From Pseudochelatococcus sp050946405 (GTDB taxonomy: Bacteria; Pseudomonadota; Alphaproteobacteria; Rhizobiales; Beijerinckiaceae), in contig NZ_JBMNUS010000001.1 in NCBI RefSeq assembly GCF_050946405.1, positions 620,001-684,000 of the forward strand: a stretch of DNA of 64,000 nucleotides, in the 5' to 3' direction. Under the pieces are notes generated by a model, which worked only from the letters and a program-made list of their open reading frames with translations, did not search any database and was not told the origin of the DNA. The translations under genes were made by a program, and so were the position numbers. This document shows, in pieces, positions 1 to 8,166 of this stretch; positions within the stretch are counted from its first letter, which is position 1, and each line of letters starts with the position of its first letter.

Positions 1-451
1 CGACATCCAACTGATGTGTGCGTATGGCTTGGATGTGCTCTAACGGAGTGCCTTCAATGAACTCAAGGCGCACTTTCGGATGACTATTAGTATAATTTTC
101 GATTAAGCTTGTCATAAAATTTGAAGCAAGGGACACTGAAATTCCAACGTGTATCCTTCCTTCATCTCCCTGGCCTGCAGACGCGACATCTTTTCCCGCA
201 GATTTGATATGCTTCATGGCGCGCCTCGCCCGTTGTAGGAAAAGCTCACCGGCGTATGTCAGACGTACCCCATTCGACTGCCTGATGAATAGCGCAGCAC
301 CAATGTTATCCTCTACATCCCGAATGCGTCGGCTCACTGCTGACACTTGCACACCTATGGCTGCGGCAGCCAGCCGAAAGCTTCCATGTTCGGCTGCCGC
401 GATAACATATCGGAGATGACGTACTTCGATGTCCGAGTGCTTCGTCCACAT
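1..451 (-). CDS. LysR-family transcriptional regulator, N-terminal part (truncated by window edge)
   Basis: The first 150 codons of a LysR-type regulator run off the left edge. From the ATG at 451 the protein has the typical N-terminal winged helix-turn-helix: RHLRYVIAAAEHGSFRLAA, then QVSAVSRRIRDVEDNIGAALF, which is the recognition helix and wing. A linker helix and the start of the periplasmic-binding-like effector domain (GRIHVGISVSL, about residues 98-108) follow. The upstream ATG at 480 is in another frame and hits a stop after eight codons, so 451 is the start. The effector and target genes cannot be judged because the C-terminal domain and left neighbours are missing. It is transcribed in the same direction as luxI but is separated from it by about 250 bp without a recognisable gene. 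Confidence 0.85.
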   Translation of the reverse strand, partial: MWTKHSDIEVRHLRYVIAAAEHGSFRLAAAAIGVQVSAVSRRIRDVEDNIGAALFIRQSNGVRLTYAGELFLQRARRAMKHIKSAGKDVASAGQGDEGRIHVGISVSLASNFMTSLIENYTNSHPKVRLEFIEGTPLEHIQAIRTHQLDV

Positions 452-703
452 CTTCAGCCTCTACAATAGTGGATGGCCATGCAAGCGGGCGTTCGAGGCT
501 CGCGAAACATAGCTCTCGAGAACGAACTGTTGAGCTGATTCGATACTCAATTCGTTTGGAGAACGATTCAGTCCTTTCGAGAAACAAACGATCGCGTGCA
601 ACTGCTGTCCTTTTACGACCTCAGTATCAACGGCTGGCTGTCAGGGGATATACGACACCGCCCGCTTGACAAGTTATTGCACGCCCCCGAAATGGGTCAG
701 CGC

Positions 704-1381
704 CTAAGTCAGCTCGTCGTGCATTGCCAGCGAGCTTTGACCGGCATTGTAACTGCGGATGACCGGCTGGGGTGCGTAGAGCGAATCTGAAAGCTTGAGC
801 GCTTGCCTCATCCGATGCCTTGTTGCTGCTGACACTTCGAATACGCCGCAACACACCGGAAAACGGCCGAAACCGTTCGCATGCCCGATCTCATCGAACT
901 TGAGGCCCGCGCGTCGGTAGATTCTCCGCATGTGGGGCTCGTAGTTCGAAATTAGGGTATGTATTCCGTAATGAAGTGCACACTCACATAGCGCCAGAAG
1001 TAGCATGCTGAAAGCGCGTCTCGGATCGAGGTCCGGAAAATCGGCGAGAATTGCAGTTTCATCAACACACATTCTTGTCCCTTCCCAGATCCCGGGTCCG
1101 ATAAGGGAGATGTCAGGGAAGGTCGACCGAAATACGTCATATAGAAGAGTCGGACCGGTCGTCGGTAACAGGCGCACGCTACCGTAGAGATGATCGGCTT
1201 GTTCGTCGCACCAAATGAGATAGGCAGGCCCAAGATTATCGTAACTGTCGCGCTCGTATGGACCTGTAACCTCCACTTTCCATCTCAGTTGATCGACAAA
1301 TATCCTTTTTCTAAGACGGAATGATTGATCGATAAGGTGGGCGTATTTATTGTATTCATTCTTCTGGATGACAATAAACAT
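704..1381 (-). CDS. luxI: acyl-homoserine-lactone synthase (LuxI family)
   Basis: This 225-residue LuxI-family enzyme would make an N-acyl-homoserine lactone from S-adenosylmethionine and an acyl-carrier-protein-bound fatty acid in the cytoplasm. The family's invariant positions are present: R24, F28, W34, E43, D45, D48, R70, F84, E100 and R103. The start at ATG 1381 is chosen because GGAGG (1387-1391) lies five bases upstream; an ATG at 1384 and a TTG at 1393 are in frame but poorly spaced. It lies directly downstream of luxR on the same strand. An 18-bp perfect palindrome sits in the gap, so LuxR-controlled positive feedback is the natural inference. Acyl-chain specificity cannot be read from the sequence. 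Confidence 0.93.
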   Translation of the reverse strand: MFIVIQKNEYNKYAHLIDQSFRLRKRIFVDQLRWKVEVTGPYERDSYDNLGPAYLIWCDEQADHLYGSVRLLPTTGPTLLYDVFRSTFPDISLIGPGIWEGTRMCVDETAILADFPDLDPRRAFSMLLLALCECALHYGIHTLISNYEPHMRRIYRRAGLKFDEIGHANGFGRFPVCCGVFEVSAATRHRMRQALKLSDSLYAPQPVIRSYNAGQSSLAMHDELT

Positions 1382-1442
1382 CATATCCTCCAACCGGTGA
1401 TTGGTGGATAAACAATGCAGTATGAAAGTTCGCGATGAAATT

Positions 1443-1472
1443 CCCTCATATGAGTACCCTCATATGAGGGTA
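1443..1472. promoter_or_regulatory. candidate lux box with an adjacent partial direct copy
   Basis: TACCCTCATATGAGGGTA at 1455-1472 is a perfect 18-bp palindrome. The 12-mer CCCTCATATGAG occurs at 1443-1454 and again at 1457-1468, so the site is partly duplicated with a 14-bp step. It lies between the luxR stop (1478) and the luxI start (1381), about 75 bp upstream of luxI, where LuxR-type operators usually sit. It has no following T-run, which argues against a terminator. Confidence 0.65.
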
Positions 1473-1477
1473 TAGGA

Positions 1478-2203
1478 TCACAAAGTAATGAGGCGCAGAT
1501 GCAATGCGAGCGTCGCGGCAGATGAAATTGTCACGCATCCAAGCTTGATTCGTGCTGATTTCAGGTAACTCCGCGCTGTATGATCGGATATGCCAAGTAT
1601 GAGCGCGATTTCCTTGTATCCTTTGCCAAGTGCTGTCCAATGAAGGCATTCCAGTTCGCGCGGGCTCAAAGACGGTGCAGGATCTCGTTCACCATACAGC
1701 TCAAGGACGGCCTTCTGGTGAACGAGTAATGCAAGCTCCACCCATTCTTCCTTATGGCGATTTACTGTTCTGTTCCAGATGGATGGCGCCTTCATACTAT
1801 TCATCGATAGCAAGGCGCGACGTCGTACTTTATCAACAATAGGTATTGAAAATCCATTCTCTCCGATTCCGTGACGTTGTGCATCTTGAAAAAAATCATA
1901 GGCGTCAGGTGGAATTTCGATTTCGCGCCAGTGGAACGGTAATTGTCGTAAAAATCCCTCCTTTACAATTGGATCAACCTTGACATACCCATTCAACAAG
2001 TAACGTGAAACCCATTCATCAGGATAATTAGTCCGGACGAACGGGGAGTCTACTGAATCGATAATGGTCTGGGCGAAGTGATATGTTACAAAATCGATGT
2101 TGTAGATTTTTGACAGGCTTACAATTGCCTCTCCAACGGTCGAGGCAGCTTCGGTTGCGTAATACGCCTGCTCAAAAAGACTTTGACGACGTGTCATTTT
2201 CAT
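1478..2203 (-). CDS. luxR: LuxR-family quorum-sensing transcriptional regulator
   Basis: This is a 241-residue LuxR/TraR-type regulator. The N-terminal autoinducer-binding domain shows the conserved W/Y/D/P pattern (WVSRYLLNGYVKVDP), a following PFHWREIE and a glycine in ENGFSIPI. The C-terminal GerE-type HTH starts at LSPRELECLHWTALGKG and ends near the C-terminus. The start at 2203 is chosen because its ATG overlaps the stop of the upstream flavoprotein gene as ATGA, which suggests translational coupling; ATG 2197 is an alternative. The partner signal is presumably made by the adjacent LuxI. It is odd for the regulator to be the second gene of an operon headed by a redox flavoprotein. Confidence 0.92.
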   Translation of the reverse strand: MKMTRRQSLFEQAYYATEAASTVGEAIVSLSKIYNIDFVTYHFAQTIIDSVDSPFVRTNYPDEWVSRYLLNGYVKVDPIVKEGFLRQLPFHWREIEIPPDAYDFFQDAQRHGIGENGFSIPIVDKVRRRALLSMNSMKAPSIWNRTVNRHKEEWVELALLVHQKAVLELYGERDPAPSLSPRELECLHWTALGKGYKEIALILGISDHTARSYLKSARIKLGCVTISSAATLALHLRLITL

Positions 2204-3558
2204 CCGCTGCGAAGGGCGGCACTCCATGCTTGGGTTGCCATCTGGACCGGATCCCACGGGCTGCTCAAGGGCGGGGTGTAGCTGAGGTCAAGATCGCTTG
2301 CCGCCTCGACGCTCATCCCGTGATGAATGGCGGCCGCAAATATGTCGATGCGCTTGGAAACCTCGGTCCCGTAGTGCCCGATGATCTGCGCTCCGAGCAG
2401 TCTCTGTGTCGAACGGTCGCCCGTCACCCGGATCGTCATCTCCCTGGCGCCGGGGTAGTAGACCTTGTGATCCCATACGACGGAGTCGACGGAAAGCGGA
2501 TCAAATCCGGCGTTTGCCGCGTCCCGGTCGTGAAAGCCGGTGCGTGCGACGACGGACTCGAACAGGCGAACCGACTGGGTGCCGAGACTGCCTTCGAACT
2601 GCCGGTCGCCGCCGACTGCGTTCTCGCCGGCAATCCTGCCTTGTTTGTGCGCGGTCGTTCCGAGAGGCAAGTAGGCGTTCGCCCGGGTGATCCGATGCCA
2701 TGTTTCGACGCAGTCGCCCGCCGCATAAACATCAAGGATGTTGGTCTCCATCCGCCGGTTCACCTGCAGGGCTTTCTTGAACCCGAGGGTGATGCCTGCC
2801 GCCTCCGCAAGCCCCGTTTCCGGCCGGGCGCCGACGGCGACAAGAACCATGTCCGTCGGCAGCGAGAAGCCGTTCGGGCCATCCAGGCGCAGTCCCACGC
2901 CATCCCGCGAAATCGACGAAATAGCCTGACCAGCGGCGATGTGAATTCCATTGCGCCGGAGTTCCTCACCGACTTTCTGCCCCAGGTCGGAGTCGATTGT
3001 CGTCATGACGCTCGGCGCCATTTCCACCACCGTGACGTCAATGCCGCGCCGCGTAAGCGCCTCGGACATTTCAAGCCCAATATAGCCTCCGCCGATAATG
3101 GCGATGCTCCGCGGCTTGGCTTCCTCCAGGTGCTTCTCGAAGGCGAAAGTGTCGTCCATCCATCGCAGCAGGAAAACTCCCGGCAGATCAAGGCCGGGAA
3201 GCGGCGGCCGTATCGATGTCGCTCCTGTGCCGATGACAAGCTTGTCATAACGGTGTTCGACTATGCGTCCGCTGCTGTCCCGGGTCGTCACCTGATGACT
3301 GGCAGGATCGATGCCTTCCACCGCATGGTCCAGCAGCAGCTCGACGCCGAGCGCTTCGATGTCGGCAGCCTTGCGGTGAGCAAGGTTGGTAGCTTCTTCC
3401 ACCTCACCGCTGAGGAAGTACGGGATGCCACAAATGCTGAAGTTCGGATAACGGTCTGCAGTGGCAATTGTGACATGCCAATCTAGAGCGAGTTCGCGTG
3501 CTCGAAGGGCGGCGCTAATGCCGGCATCGCTTCCGCCGATAATGAAGAGTCGAGGCAT
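2200..3558 (-). CDS. FAD/NAD(P)H-dependent disulfide oxidoreductase, CoA-disulfide reductase / NADH oxidase type
   Basis: This 452-residue flavoprotein belongs to the pyridine-nucleotide-disulfide oxidoreductase superfamily. It has an N-terminal FAD-binding GGSDAGISAALRA, a second Rossmann motif for NAD(P)H (IIGGGYIGLEMSEAL, mid-protein), the FAD-contacting DVYAAGDC segment and a C-terminal dimerisation domain. The single redox cysteine C43 in NFSICGIPYFLSGE is the hallmark of CoA-disulfide reductase and NADH oxidase enzymes rather than glutathione-reductase types. The start at ATG 3558 has GGAG upstream. It is divergent from the ars operon and its stop overlaps luxR as ATGA. Flavoproteins of this kind are common in ars loci, but the substrate here is not known. 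Confidence 0.88.
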   Translation of the reverse strand: MPRLFIIGGSDAGISAALRARELALDWHVTIATADRYPNFSICGIPYFLSGEVEEATNLAHRKAADIEALGVELLLDHAVEGIDPASHQVTTRDSSGRIVEHRYDKLVIGTGATSIRPPLPGLDLPGVFLLRWMDDTFAFEKHLEEAKPRSIAIIGGGYIGLEMSEALTRRGIDVTVVEMAPSVMTTIDSDLGQKVGEELRRNGIHIAAGQAISSISRDGVGLRLDGPNGFSLPTDMVLVAVGARPETGLAEAAGITLGFKKALQVNRRMETNILDVYAAGDCVETWHRITRANAYLPLGTTAHKQGRIAGENAVGGDRQFEGSLGTQSVRLFESVVARTGFHDRDAANAGFDPLSVDSVVWDHKVYYPGAREMTIRVTGDRSTQRLLGAQIIGHYGTEVSKRIDIFAAAIHHGMSVEAASDLDLSYTPPLSSPWDPVQMATQAWSAALRSG

Positions 3559-3660
3559 GATAACTCCGTCAGAGGTTCCGATTTGCTGCTGCATTCCGAT
3601 TTCGTGGCTGCGGGAGACTCCTGCTCGCGAATGACGACAATAACATAACAAATTGCCATT

Positions 3661-3686
3661 TTTCTGGAAATCTGGATTTCCAGAAA
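3661..3686. promoter_or_regulatory. 26-bp palindromic operator candidate upstream of the flavoprotein-luxR operon
   Basis: TTTCTGGAAATC (3661-3672) is repeated as its exact reverse complement GATTTCCAGAAA (3675-3686) with a TG spacer. The site is about 100 bp upstream of the flavoprotein start (3558), in the divergent gap shared with arsR. It does not match the TCGAAATA half-sites near the other arsR genes, so a different regulator is likely. Confidence 0.55.
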
Positions 3687-3859
3687 TAATGTGGCTTTAT
3701 GCATCGACCTGATTGCCATTCATTTCGGTTGCTGTAGCCATGATGCAGCGCGCCCCGCTCCCCACCGCCAGCAGGTAAAACTTCCGCTACGAATCGCTTC
3801 TCATGCACTTACCGAAGGGATTTCCCTTGCTTCGATCCCGCGCATTTGCTACCCAATAT

Positions 3860-3875
3860 CTCAACATTAATTGAG
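3860..3875. promoter_or_regulatory. candidate ArsR operator of the first ars operon
   Basis: CTCAA (3860-3864) and TTGAG (3871-3875) form an inverted repeat around CATTAA, ending ten bases before the arsR start at 3886. This position would let ArsR block both transcription and access to the ribosome-binding region. It is assigned by position and dyad symmetry only. Confidence 0.4.
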
Positions 3876-3885
3876 GCGTGGAACA

Positions 3886-4251
3886 ATGGAAGAAAAGCAA
3901 GCCCTCGATGCTTTCGGCGCCCTTTCGCAGGAGACGCGGCTGCGTATCGTCCGGTTGCTAGTGGCTGCCGGTCCCGAGGGTATGCCCGCAGGGGCCATCG
4001 GCGAGGCGCTGGGAGGCGCGTCCTCCTCGCGCCTGTCGTTTCACCTCAGCCACCTCGAACATGCCGGTCTCGCCCGGTCTCGCCGGGGGGGGCGGCTGAT
4101 CATCTACAGCGCCGTCTATCCGGCGCTTTCCAGCCTCATCCAGTTTCTCATGCGCGATTGCTGCCAGGGCCATCCGGAGGTGTGTACGCCAGCCATCTCG
4201 GCCCTGTCCTCCTGCTGCCTTTCAACTACTGGGGAAAACGCCCATGCTTGA
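3886..4251 (+). CDS. arsR: ArsR-family arsenite-responsive repressor (copy 1)
   Basis: This 121-residue ArsR/SmtB-type repressor would leave DNA when it binds As(III) or Sb(III). The winged HTH covers roughly residues 5-85 (FGALSQETRLRIVRLL, then SRLSFHLSHLEHAGL). The C-terminal helix carries a cysteine cluster, RDCCQGHPEVC, with two further cysteines (SSCC) near the end, which is plausible as a thiol site for trivalent arsenic. The start is ATG 3886; an in-frame TTG at 3871 would overlap the operator. The stop overlaps the next gene, arsC, by 8 bp, so it heads the ars operon. Confidence 0.93.
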   Translation: MEEKQALDAFGALSQETRLRIVRLLVAAGPEGMPAGAIGEALGGASSSRLSFHLSHLEHAGLARSRRGGRLIIYSAVYPALSSLIQFLMRDCCQGHPEVCTPAISALSSCCLSTTGENAHA

Positions 4252-4786
4252 GCCGTCCTTGCAAGTCCGTGTATTCAACGTTCTCTTTCTTTGCACCGGC
4301 AATTCCGCCCGTTCCATCGTCGCCGAAAGCATCCTGAACAAGGATGGGGAAGGCCGTTTCCATGCCTTCTCGGCGGGCAGTCATCCAAGGGGCGACGTGC
4401 ATCCCTTGACGTTGGAGACGCTGGAGAGCTTCGAGTACCCGACCGAGGGATTGCATTCGAAGAGTTGGGACGAGTTTGGTCAGCCCGACGCTCCGGTGAT
4501 GGATTTCGTATTCACGGTCTGTGACAACGCTGCCGGCGAAGTCTGCCCCGTCTGGCCCGGACAGCCGATGACCGCCCATTGGGGCATCGAGGATCCGGTT
4601 GCAGTTGAGGGAACCGACATCGAGAAGCGGACCGCTTTCGTGACGGCGCTTCGCTATCTGAAGAACCGGATCTCCATTTTTGCCGCACTGCCGATCGAGA
4701 GTCTCGACCGCACATCGCTCAAGGCCAAAGTGACGGAAATCGGTCGCATCGAAGGTGCGACCGATTTCCGCGCTGATATCGCATGA
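4244..4786 (+). CDS. arsC: arsenate reductase, low-molecular-weight phosphatase (thioredoxin-coupled) type
   Basis: This 180-residue cytoplasmic arsenate reductase has the LMW-tyrosine-phosphatase fold. The catalytic P-loop CX5R is C17-TGNSA-R23 at the end of the first strand. The resolving cysteines of the intramolecular relay are C93 and C101 (FTVCDNAAGEVC), so electrons should come from thioredoxin. Arsenate is reduced to arsenite, which Acr3 two genes downstream can expel. It overlaps arsR by 8 bp and the following Grx-type arsC by an ATGA if that gene uses its upstream start. Two unrelated arsenate reductases side by side in one operon is notable. Confidence 0.93.
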   Translation: MLEPSLQVRVFNVLFLCTGNSARSIVAESILNKDGEGRFHAFSAGSHPRGDVHPLTLETLESFEYPTEGLHSKSWDEFGQPDAPVMDFVFTVCDNAAGEVCPVWPGQPMTAHWGIEDPVAVEGTDIEKRTAFVTALRYLKNRISIFAALPIESLDRTSLKAKVTEIGRIEGATDFRADIA

Positions 4787-4794
4787 GGTCAGCC

Positions 4795-5214
4795 ATGGAC
4801 GTGATCATCTACCACAACCCCGACTGCGGCACCTCGCGCAACACGCTTGCCATGATCCGCAATGCAGGCATCGAGCCCCATGTGATCGAGTACCTGAAGA
4901 CGCCGCCGTCGCGCGCGCTGCTCGTCCAGCTCATCGCGCGCATGGGGCTGACGGTGCGCGATATCCTGCGGGAGAAAGGCACGCCCTATGCGGAACTGGG
5001 CCTCGATGACCCAGCGCTGAGCGACGACCAACTGCTCGATGCGATCGAAAAGCATCCGATCCTCATCAATCGTCCGATCGTCGTCAGCCCGCAGGGCGTG
5101 CGGCTCTGCCGCCCTTCGGAAGCGGTGCTCGACCTGCTTCCCCCGCAACGCGGCGCGTTCACCAAAGAGGACGGCGAGAAGGTTGTCGACGCACTCGGCA
5201 ACAGGCTCGTCTGA
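4795..5214 (+). CDS. arsC: arsenate reductase, glutaredoxin-coupled (ArsC/Spx fold) type
   Basis: This 139-residue protein belongs to the thioredoxin-fold ArsC family. HNPDCGTSRNTL near the N-terminus contains the single catalytic cysteine. NRPIVVSPQGVRLCRP contains the family's NRPIV region. This family reduces arsenate with glutathione and glutaredoxin, so it complements the thioredoxin-type enzyme upstream. ATG 4795 has GAGG at 4786-4789. An in-frame ATG at 4783 would overlap the preceding stop as ATGA and add four residues. The product arsenite would be exported by Acr3, encoded immediately downstream. Confidence 0.92.
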   Translation: MDVIIYHNPDCGTSRNTLAMIRNAGIEPHVIEYLKTPPSRALLVQLIARMGLTVRDILREKGTPYAELGLDDPALSDDQLLDAIEKHPILINRPIVVSPQGVRLCRPSEAVLDLLPPQRGAFTKEDGEKVVDALGNRLV

Positions 5215-5233
5215 CGTGCCAGGAGCTTCCCCC

Positions 5234-6319
5234 ATGGAAACCACTGTTCGGCCGGCCTCGCGGCTGTCCTTTCTCGACCGCTACCTGACGGTCTGGATCT
5301 TCGCCGCGATGGCGCTCGGCGTCATTCTCGGCACCGTCTTCACCGGCCTGCCCGATGAGCTCAACGCGCTGTCGGTCGGTTCCACGAACATCCCGATCGC
5401 CATCGGGCTGATCCTGATGATGTATCCGCCGCTCGCCAAGGTGAAGTACGAGGAACTTCATCGCGTCTTTGCCGACAAGCGCGTGCTCGCGCTCTCGCTG
5501 GTGCAGAACTGGATCATCGGCCCCACGCTGATGTTCGCGCTCGCCGTCATCTTCCTGCGCGACCATCCGGAGTACATGACCGGCCTCATCCTGATTGGCC
5601 TCGCGCGCTGCATCGCCATGGTGCTGGTCTGGAATCAGCTCGCCAAGGGCGACAACCAGTATGTCGCCGGTCTCGTCGCCTTCAACTCGATCTTCCAGAT
5701 CCTGTTCTTCTCGACCTATGCTTGGATATTTCTCACCGTGCTGCCACCGCTGTTCGGACTTGAAGGCAGCGTCGTCGATGTCGGATTCTGGACGATCACT
5801 GAAGCGGTGCTGATCTATCTCGGCATTCCGTTTCTGGCCGGATTCCTGACCCGCCGTATCCTGGTCGCGAAAAAGGGCGCCGACTGGTATGAGAACGTCT
5901 TCCTGCCGAAAATCAGCCCGATCACGCTGGCGGCGCTGCTTTTCACCATCGTCGCGATGTTCAGCCTCAAGGGCGGCGATGTGGTGCGCCTGCCGCTCGA
6001 CGCTGTCATCATCGCGATCCCGCTGACGATCTACTTCATCGTCCAGTTCCTGATCAGCTTCTTCATGGGCAAGCTGATCGAAGCCGATTATCCCCGCACC
6101 ACGGCGATCGCCTTCACCGCCGCCGGCAACAATTTCGAGCTGGCGATCGCGGTGGCGATCGCGGCCTTCGGGCTCGCATCGCCGGTTGCCTTCGCCGCGG
6201 TGATCGGTCCGCTGGTCGAGGTGCCGGTGCTGATCCTGCTGGTCCATGTGGCGCTGCGGCTTGGGGAACGATTGTTTCCGACGACCGCACCGGCGCCCGT
6301 CGCGGCGGTGAAACAATAG
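5234..6319 (+). CDS. acr3: arsenite efflux permease, Acr3 family
   Basis: This 361-residue inner-membrane protein with about ten hydrophobic segments exports As(III) using the proton gradient. It is Acr3 rather than ArsB: the signature IGLARCIAMVLVWNQLA contains the essential cysteine (C126), and GNNFELAIAVAIAAFG near the C-terminal half carries the conserved acidic residue. ATG 5234 is preceded by AGGAG at 5221-5225. It sits 19 bp after the Grx-type arsC and 12 bp before arsH, so it is within one operon. Confidence 0.95.
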   Translation: METTVRPASRLSFLDRYLTVWIFAAMALGVILGTVFTGLPDELNALSVGSTNIPIAIGLILMMYPPLAKVKYEELHRVFADKRVLALSLVQNWIIGPTLMFALAVIFLRDHPEYMTGLILIGLARCIAMVLVWNQLAKGDNQYVAGLVAFNSIFQILFFSTYAWIFLTVLPPLFGLEGSVVDVGFWTITEAVLIYLGIPFLAGFLTRRILVAKKGADWYENVFLPKISPITLAALLFTIVAMFSLKGGDVVRLPLDAVIIAIPLTIYFIVQFLISFFMGKLIEADYPRTTAIAFTAAGNNFELAIAVAIAAFGLASPVAFAAVIGPLVEVPVLILLVHVALRLGERLFPTTAPAPVAAVKQ

Positions 6320-6331
6320 AAAGAGAGAATC

Positions 6332-7087
6332 ATGCGTTTGCGTACGTTGTCCGAACCCGACCATCTGCCTGCTCTCGATCGCCGCTTCGCGCATCGTCGT
6401 CCGGGCATCGGTCTGGGTCCGGGCGATAGCAAGCCGCGTATCCTCCTGCTCTACGGTTCGCTGCGTCCGCGCTCCTATTCGCGGCTGGCAACGGAAGAGG
6501 CGGCTCGGCTTCTCGCGTTCTTCGGGGCGGAGACTCGCATCTTCGATCCTGGCGATCTGCCCTTTCCCGACCAGGTTGCCGACGACGACCATCCGGCCAT
6601 CAGGGAGCTGCGCGAGCACGCGATCTGGTCGGAAGGCATGGTCTGGTGCAGTCCCGAACGTCATGGCCAGATGACCGGCCTGATGAAGGCGCAGATCGAT
6701 CACCTGCCGCTCAGCATGGGAGGGATTCGACCGACCCAGGGGCGAACGCTTGCGTTGATGCAGGTGTCGGGAGGCTCCCAGAGCTTCAACGCGGTCAATG
6801 CGCTGCGTCTGCTGGGGCGTTGGATGCGCATGTTCACCATCCCCAACCAATCGAGCATTGCCAAGGCGTTTCAGGAGTTCGACGAGAATGGCCGCATGAG
6901 GCCGTCGAGCTACTACGATCGCATTGTCGACGTGATGGAGGAACTCGTCCGCTTCACCATCCTTCTGCGGCCGCATGCCGGTGAACTCGTCGATCGCTAT
7001 TCCGAACGCAAGGAAGCTGGCAAGCCGATAGACGCCGGAACCGACCTGTCGTCCATCGCCACCGCATCGCGGAAGAAGTCGGCATGA
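6332..7087 (+). CDS. arsH: ArsH, NADPH-dependent FMN reductase / organoarsenical oxidase
   Basis: This 251-residue flavodoxin-like protein has the FMN-binding loop YGSLRPRSYSRL (about residues 41-52) and the ArsH-specific stretches PERHGQMTGLMKAQIDHLP and VSGGSQSFNAVNALRLLGRW. ArsH proteins are reported to oxidise trivalent organoarsenicals and reduce quinones or metals. No arsM methyltransferase is visible in the window, so the substrate may come from outside the cell. The start has an AGAGAGAA purine stretch upstream, and the stop overlaps arsO as ATGA. Confidence 0.94.
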   Translation: MRLRTLSEPDHLPALDRRFAHRRPGIGLGPGDSKPRILLLYGSLRPRSYSRLATEEAARLLAFFGAETRIFDPGDLPFPDQVADDDHPAIRELREHAIWSEGMVWCSPERHGQMTGLMKAQIDHLPLSMGGIRPTQGRTLALMQVSGGSQSFNAVNALRLLGRWMRMFTIPNQSSIAKAFQEFDENGRMRPSSYYDRIVDVMEELVRFTILLRPHAGELVDRYSERKEAGKPIDAGTDLSSIATASRKKSA

Positions 7088-8166
7088 CGAAGCCGGATCA
7101 CGAGGTGATCGTCGTCGGAGGCGGTCAGGCGGGGCTTGCCGTCGCCTACTATCTTCGCCGACTCGGACTGGATTTCCTCATTGTCGACGCAGGTGACGGG
7201 CCGGGCGGAGCATGGGTCCACACCTGGGACTCGCTACATCTGTTTTCGCCGGCGGCCTACAGTTCGCTGCCGGGCTGGCCCTTTCCGCCGGGCGCAACGG
7301 ACGGATATCCGACTCGAGACGAAGTGATCTCCTATCTTACGCGCTATGAGGCGCGCTATGATTTCCCGATCGATCGGCCTCGGACCGTTGGAGCCGTCGA
7401 GCGGGAGGGCACTTTTCTCCGGATCGGATTCCGTGATGGCGGGAGCCTTGCCGCTCGCGCGGTGGTCAGTGCGACCGGCACATGGGCCGCGCCTTTCGTG
7501 CCCGACTACCCCGGACGCGAATTGTTCGAAGGCGTCCAGCTCCACTCGGCCCATTACCGGACGCCCGCGGCATTTGCGGGGAAGCGCGTCCTGATCGTCG
7601 GCGGAGGGAATTCCGGTGCGCAGCTTCTCGCGGAACTGAGCGAGGTGGCCCAGACGACCTGGATGACGCTCAGGGAACCCGTCTTCCTGCCCGACGATGT
7701 CGACGGGCGCGTGCTGTTCGAGCGCGCCAGCGCCCGCGTGCGTGGCATCGACGACGCCTCCTCGACGACGACCATCGGCGATATCGTCATGGTGCCGCCA
7801 GTGAAGGAAGCCCGGACACGTGGTGTGCTCAAGGCCGTTCGCCCGTTCGCACGCCTCATTCCGGGCGGCGTCGTCTGGCGTGACGGAACCGAAAGCACGG
7901 TCGATGCGATCATCTGGTGTACGGGCTTCCGGCCTGCGACCGATCATCTGAAGCCCCTTGGCATCGTCGAACCCGACGGGCGCATCGAAGTCGTGGAGCA
8001 GCGGGCGGTCAAGGAACCGCGCCTTTGGCTCGCCGGCTACGGCAACTGGACGGGCGCAGCGTCGGCCACGCTCCTGGGGGCGGGAAGGACGGCACGAGAG
8101 ATGACGCCGCGCCTGGCGCAAGCGCTCGCCGAAGCCATATCGGCGGCGCCGTATCAGGCGGGCTGA
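7084..8166 (+). CDS. arsO: ArsO-like FAD/NADPH flavin-containing monooxygenase
   Basis: This is a 360-residue two-dinucleotide-binding flavoprotein. FAD binds at GGGQAGLAVAYYLRRLG near the N-terminus and NADPH at VLIVGGGNSGAQLLAEL in the middle. The segment between them resembles flavin-containing and Baeyer-Villiger monooxygenases (GGAWVHTWDSLHLFSP). Genes of this type in ars operons are called arsO; the reaction has not been firmly established. It is the last gene of the plus-strand ars operon, starts by ATGA overlap with arsH, and its 3' end overlaps the convergent MFS gene by 13 bp. Confidence 0.8.
   Translation: MTKPDHEVIVVGGGQAGLAVAYYLRRLGLDFLIVDAGDGPGGAWVHTWDSLHLFSPAAYSSLPGWPFPPGATDGYPTRDEVISYLTRYEARYDFPIDRPRTVGAVEREGTFLRIGFRDGGSLAARAVVSATGTWAAPFVPDYPGRELFEGVQLHSAHYRTPAAFAGKRVLIVGGGNSGAQLLAELSEVAQTTWMTLREPVFLPDDVDGRVLFERASARVRGIDDASSTTTIGDIVMVPPVKEARTRGVLKAVRPFARLIPGGVVWRDGTESTVDAIIWCTGFRPATDHLKPLGIVEPDGRIEVVEQRAVKEPRLWLAGYGNWTGAASATLLGAGRTAREMTPRLAQALAEAISAAPYQAG

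Noticed and set aside
2083..3486. 467-codon plus-strand frame opposite the flavoprotein gene
   Set aside because: No recognisable fold, and the opposite strand encodes a clear CoA-disulfide-reductase-like protein.
5159..6976. 605-codon open frame on the minus strand antisense to acr3 and arsH
   Set aside because: It is very rich in Arg, Asp and Gln without any domain and lies wholly over well-identified genes; it is a by-product of high GC codon bias.
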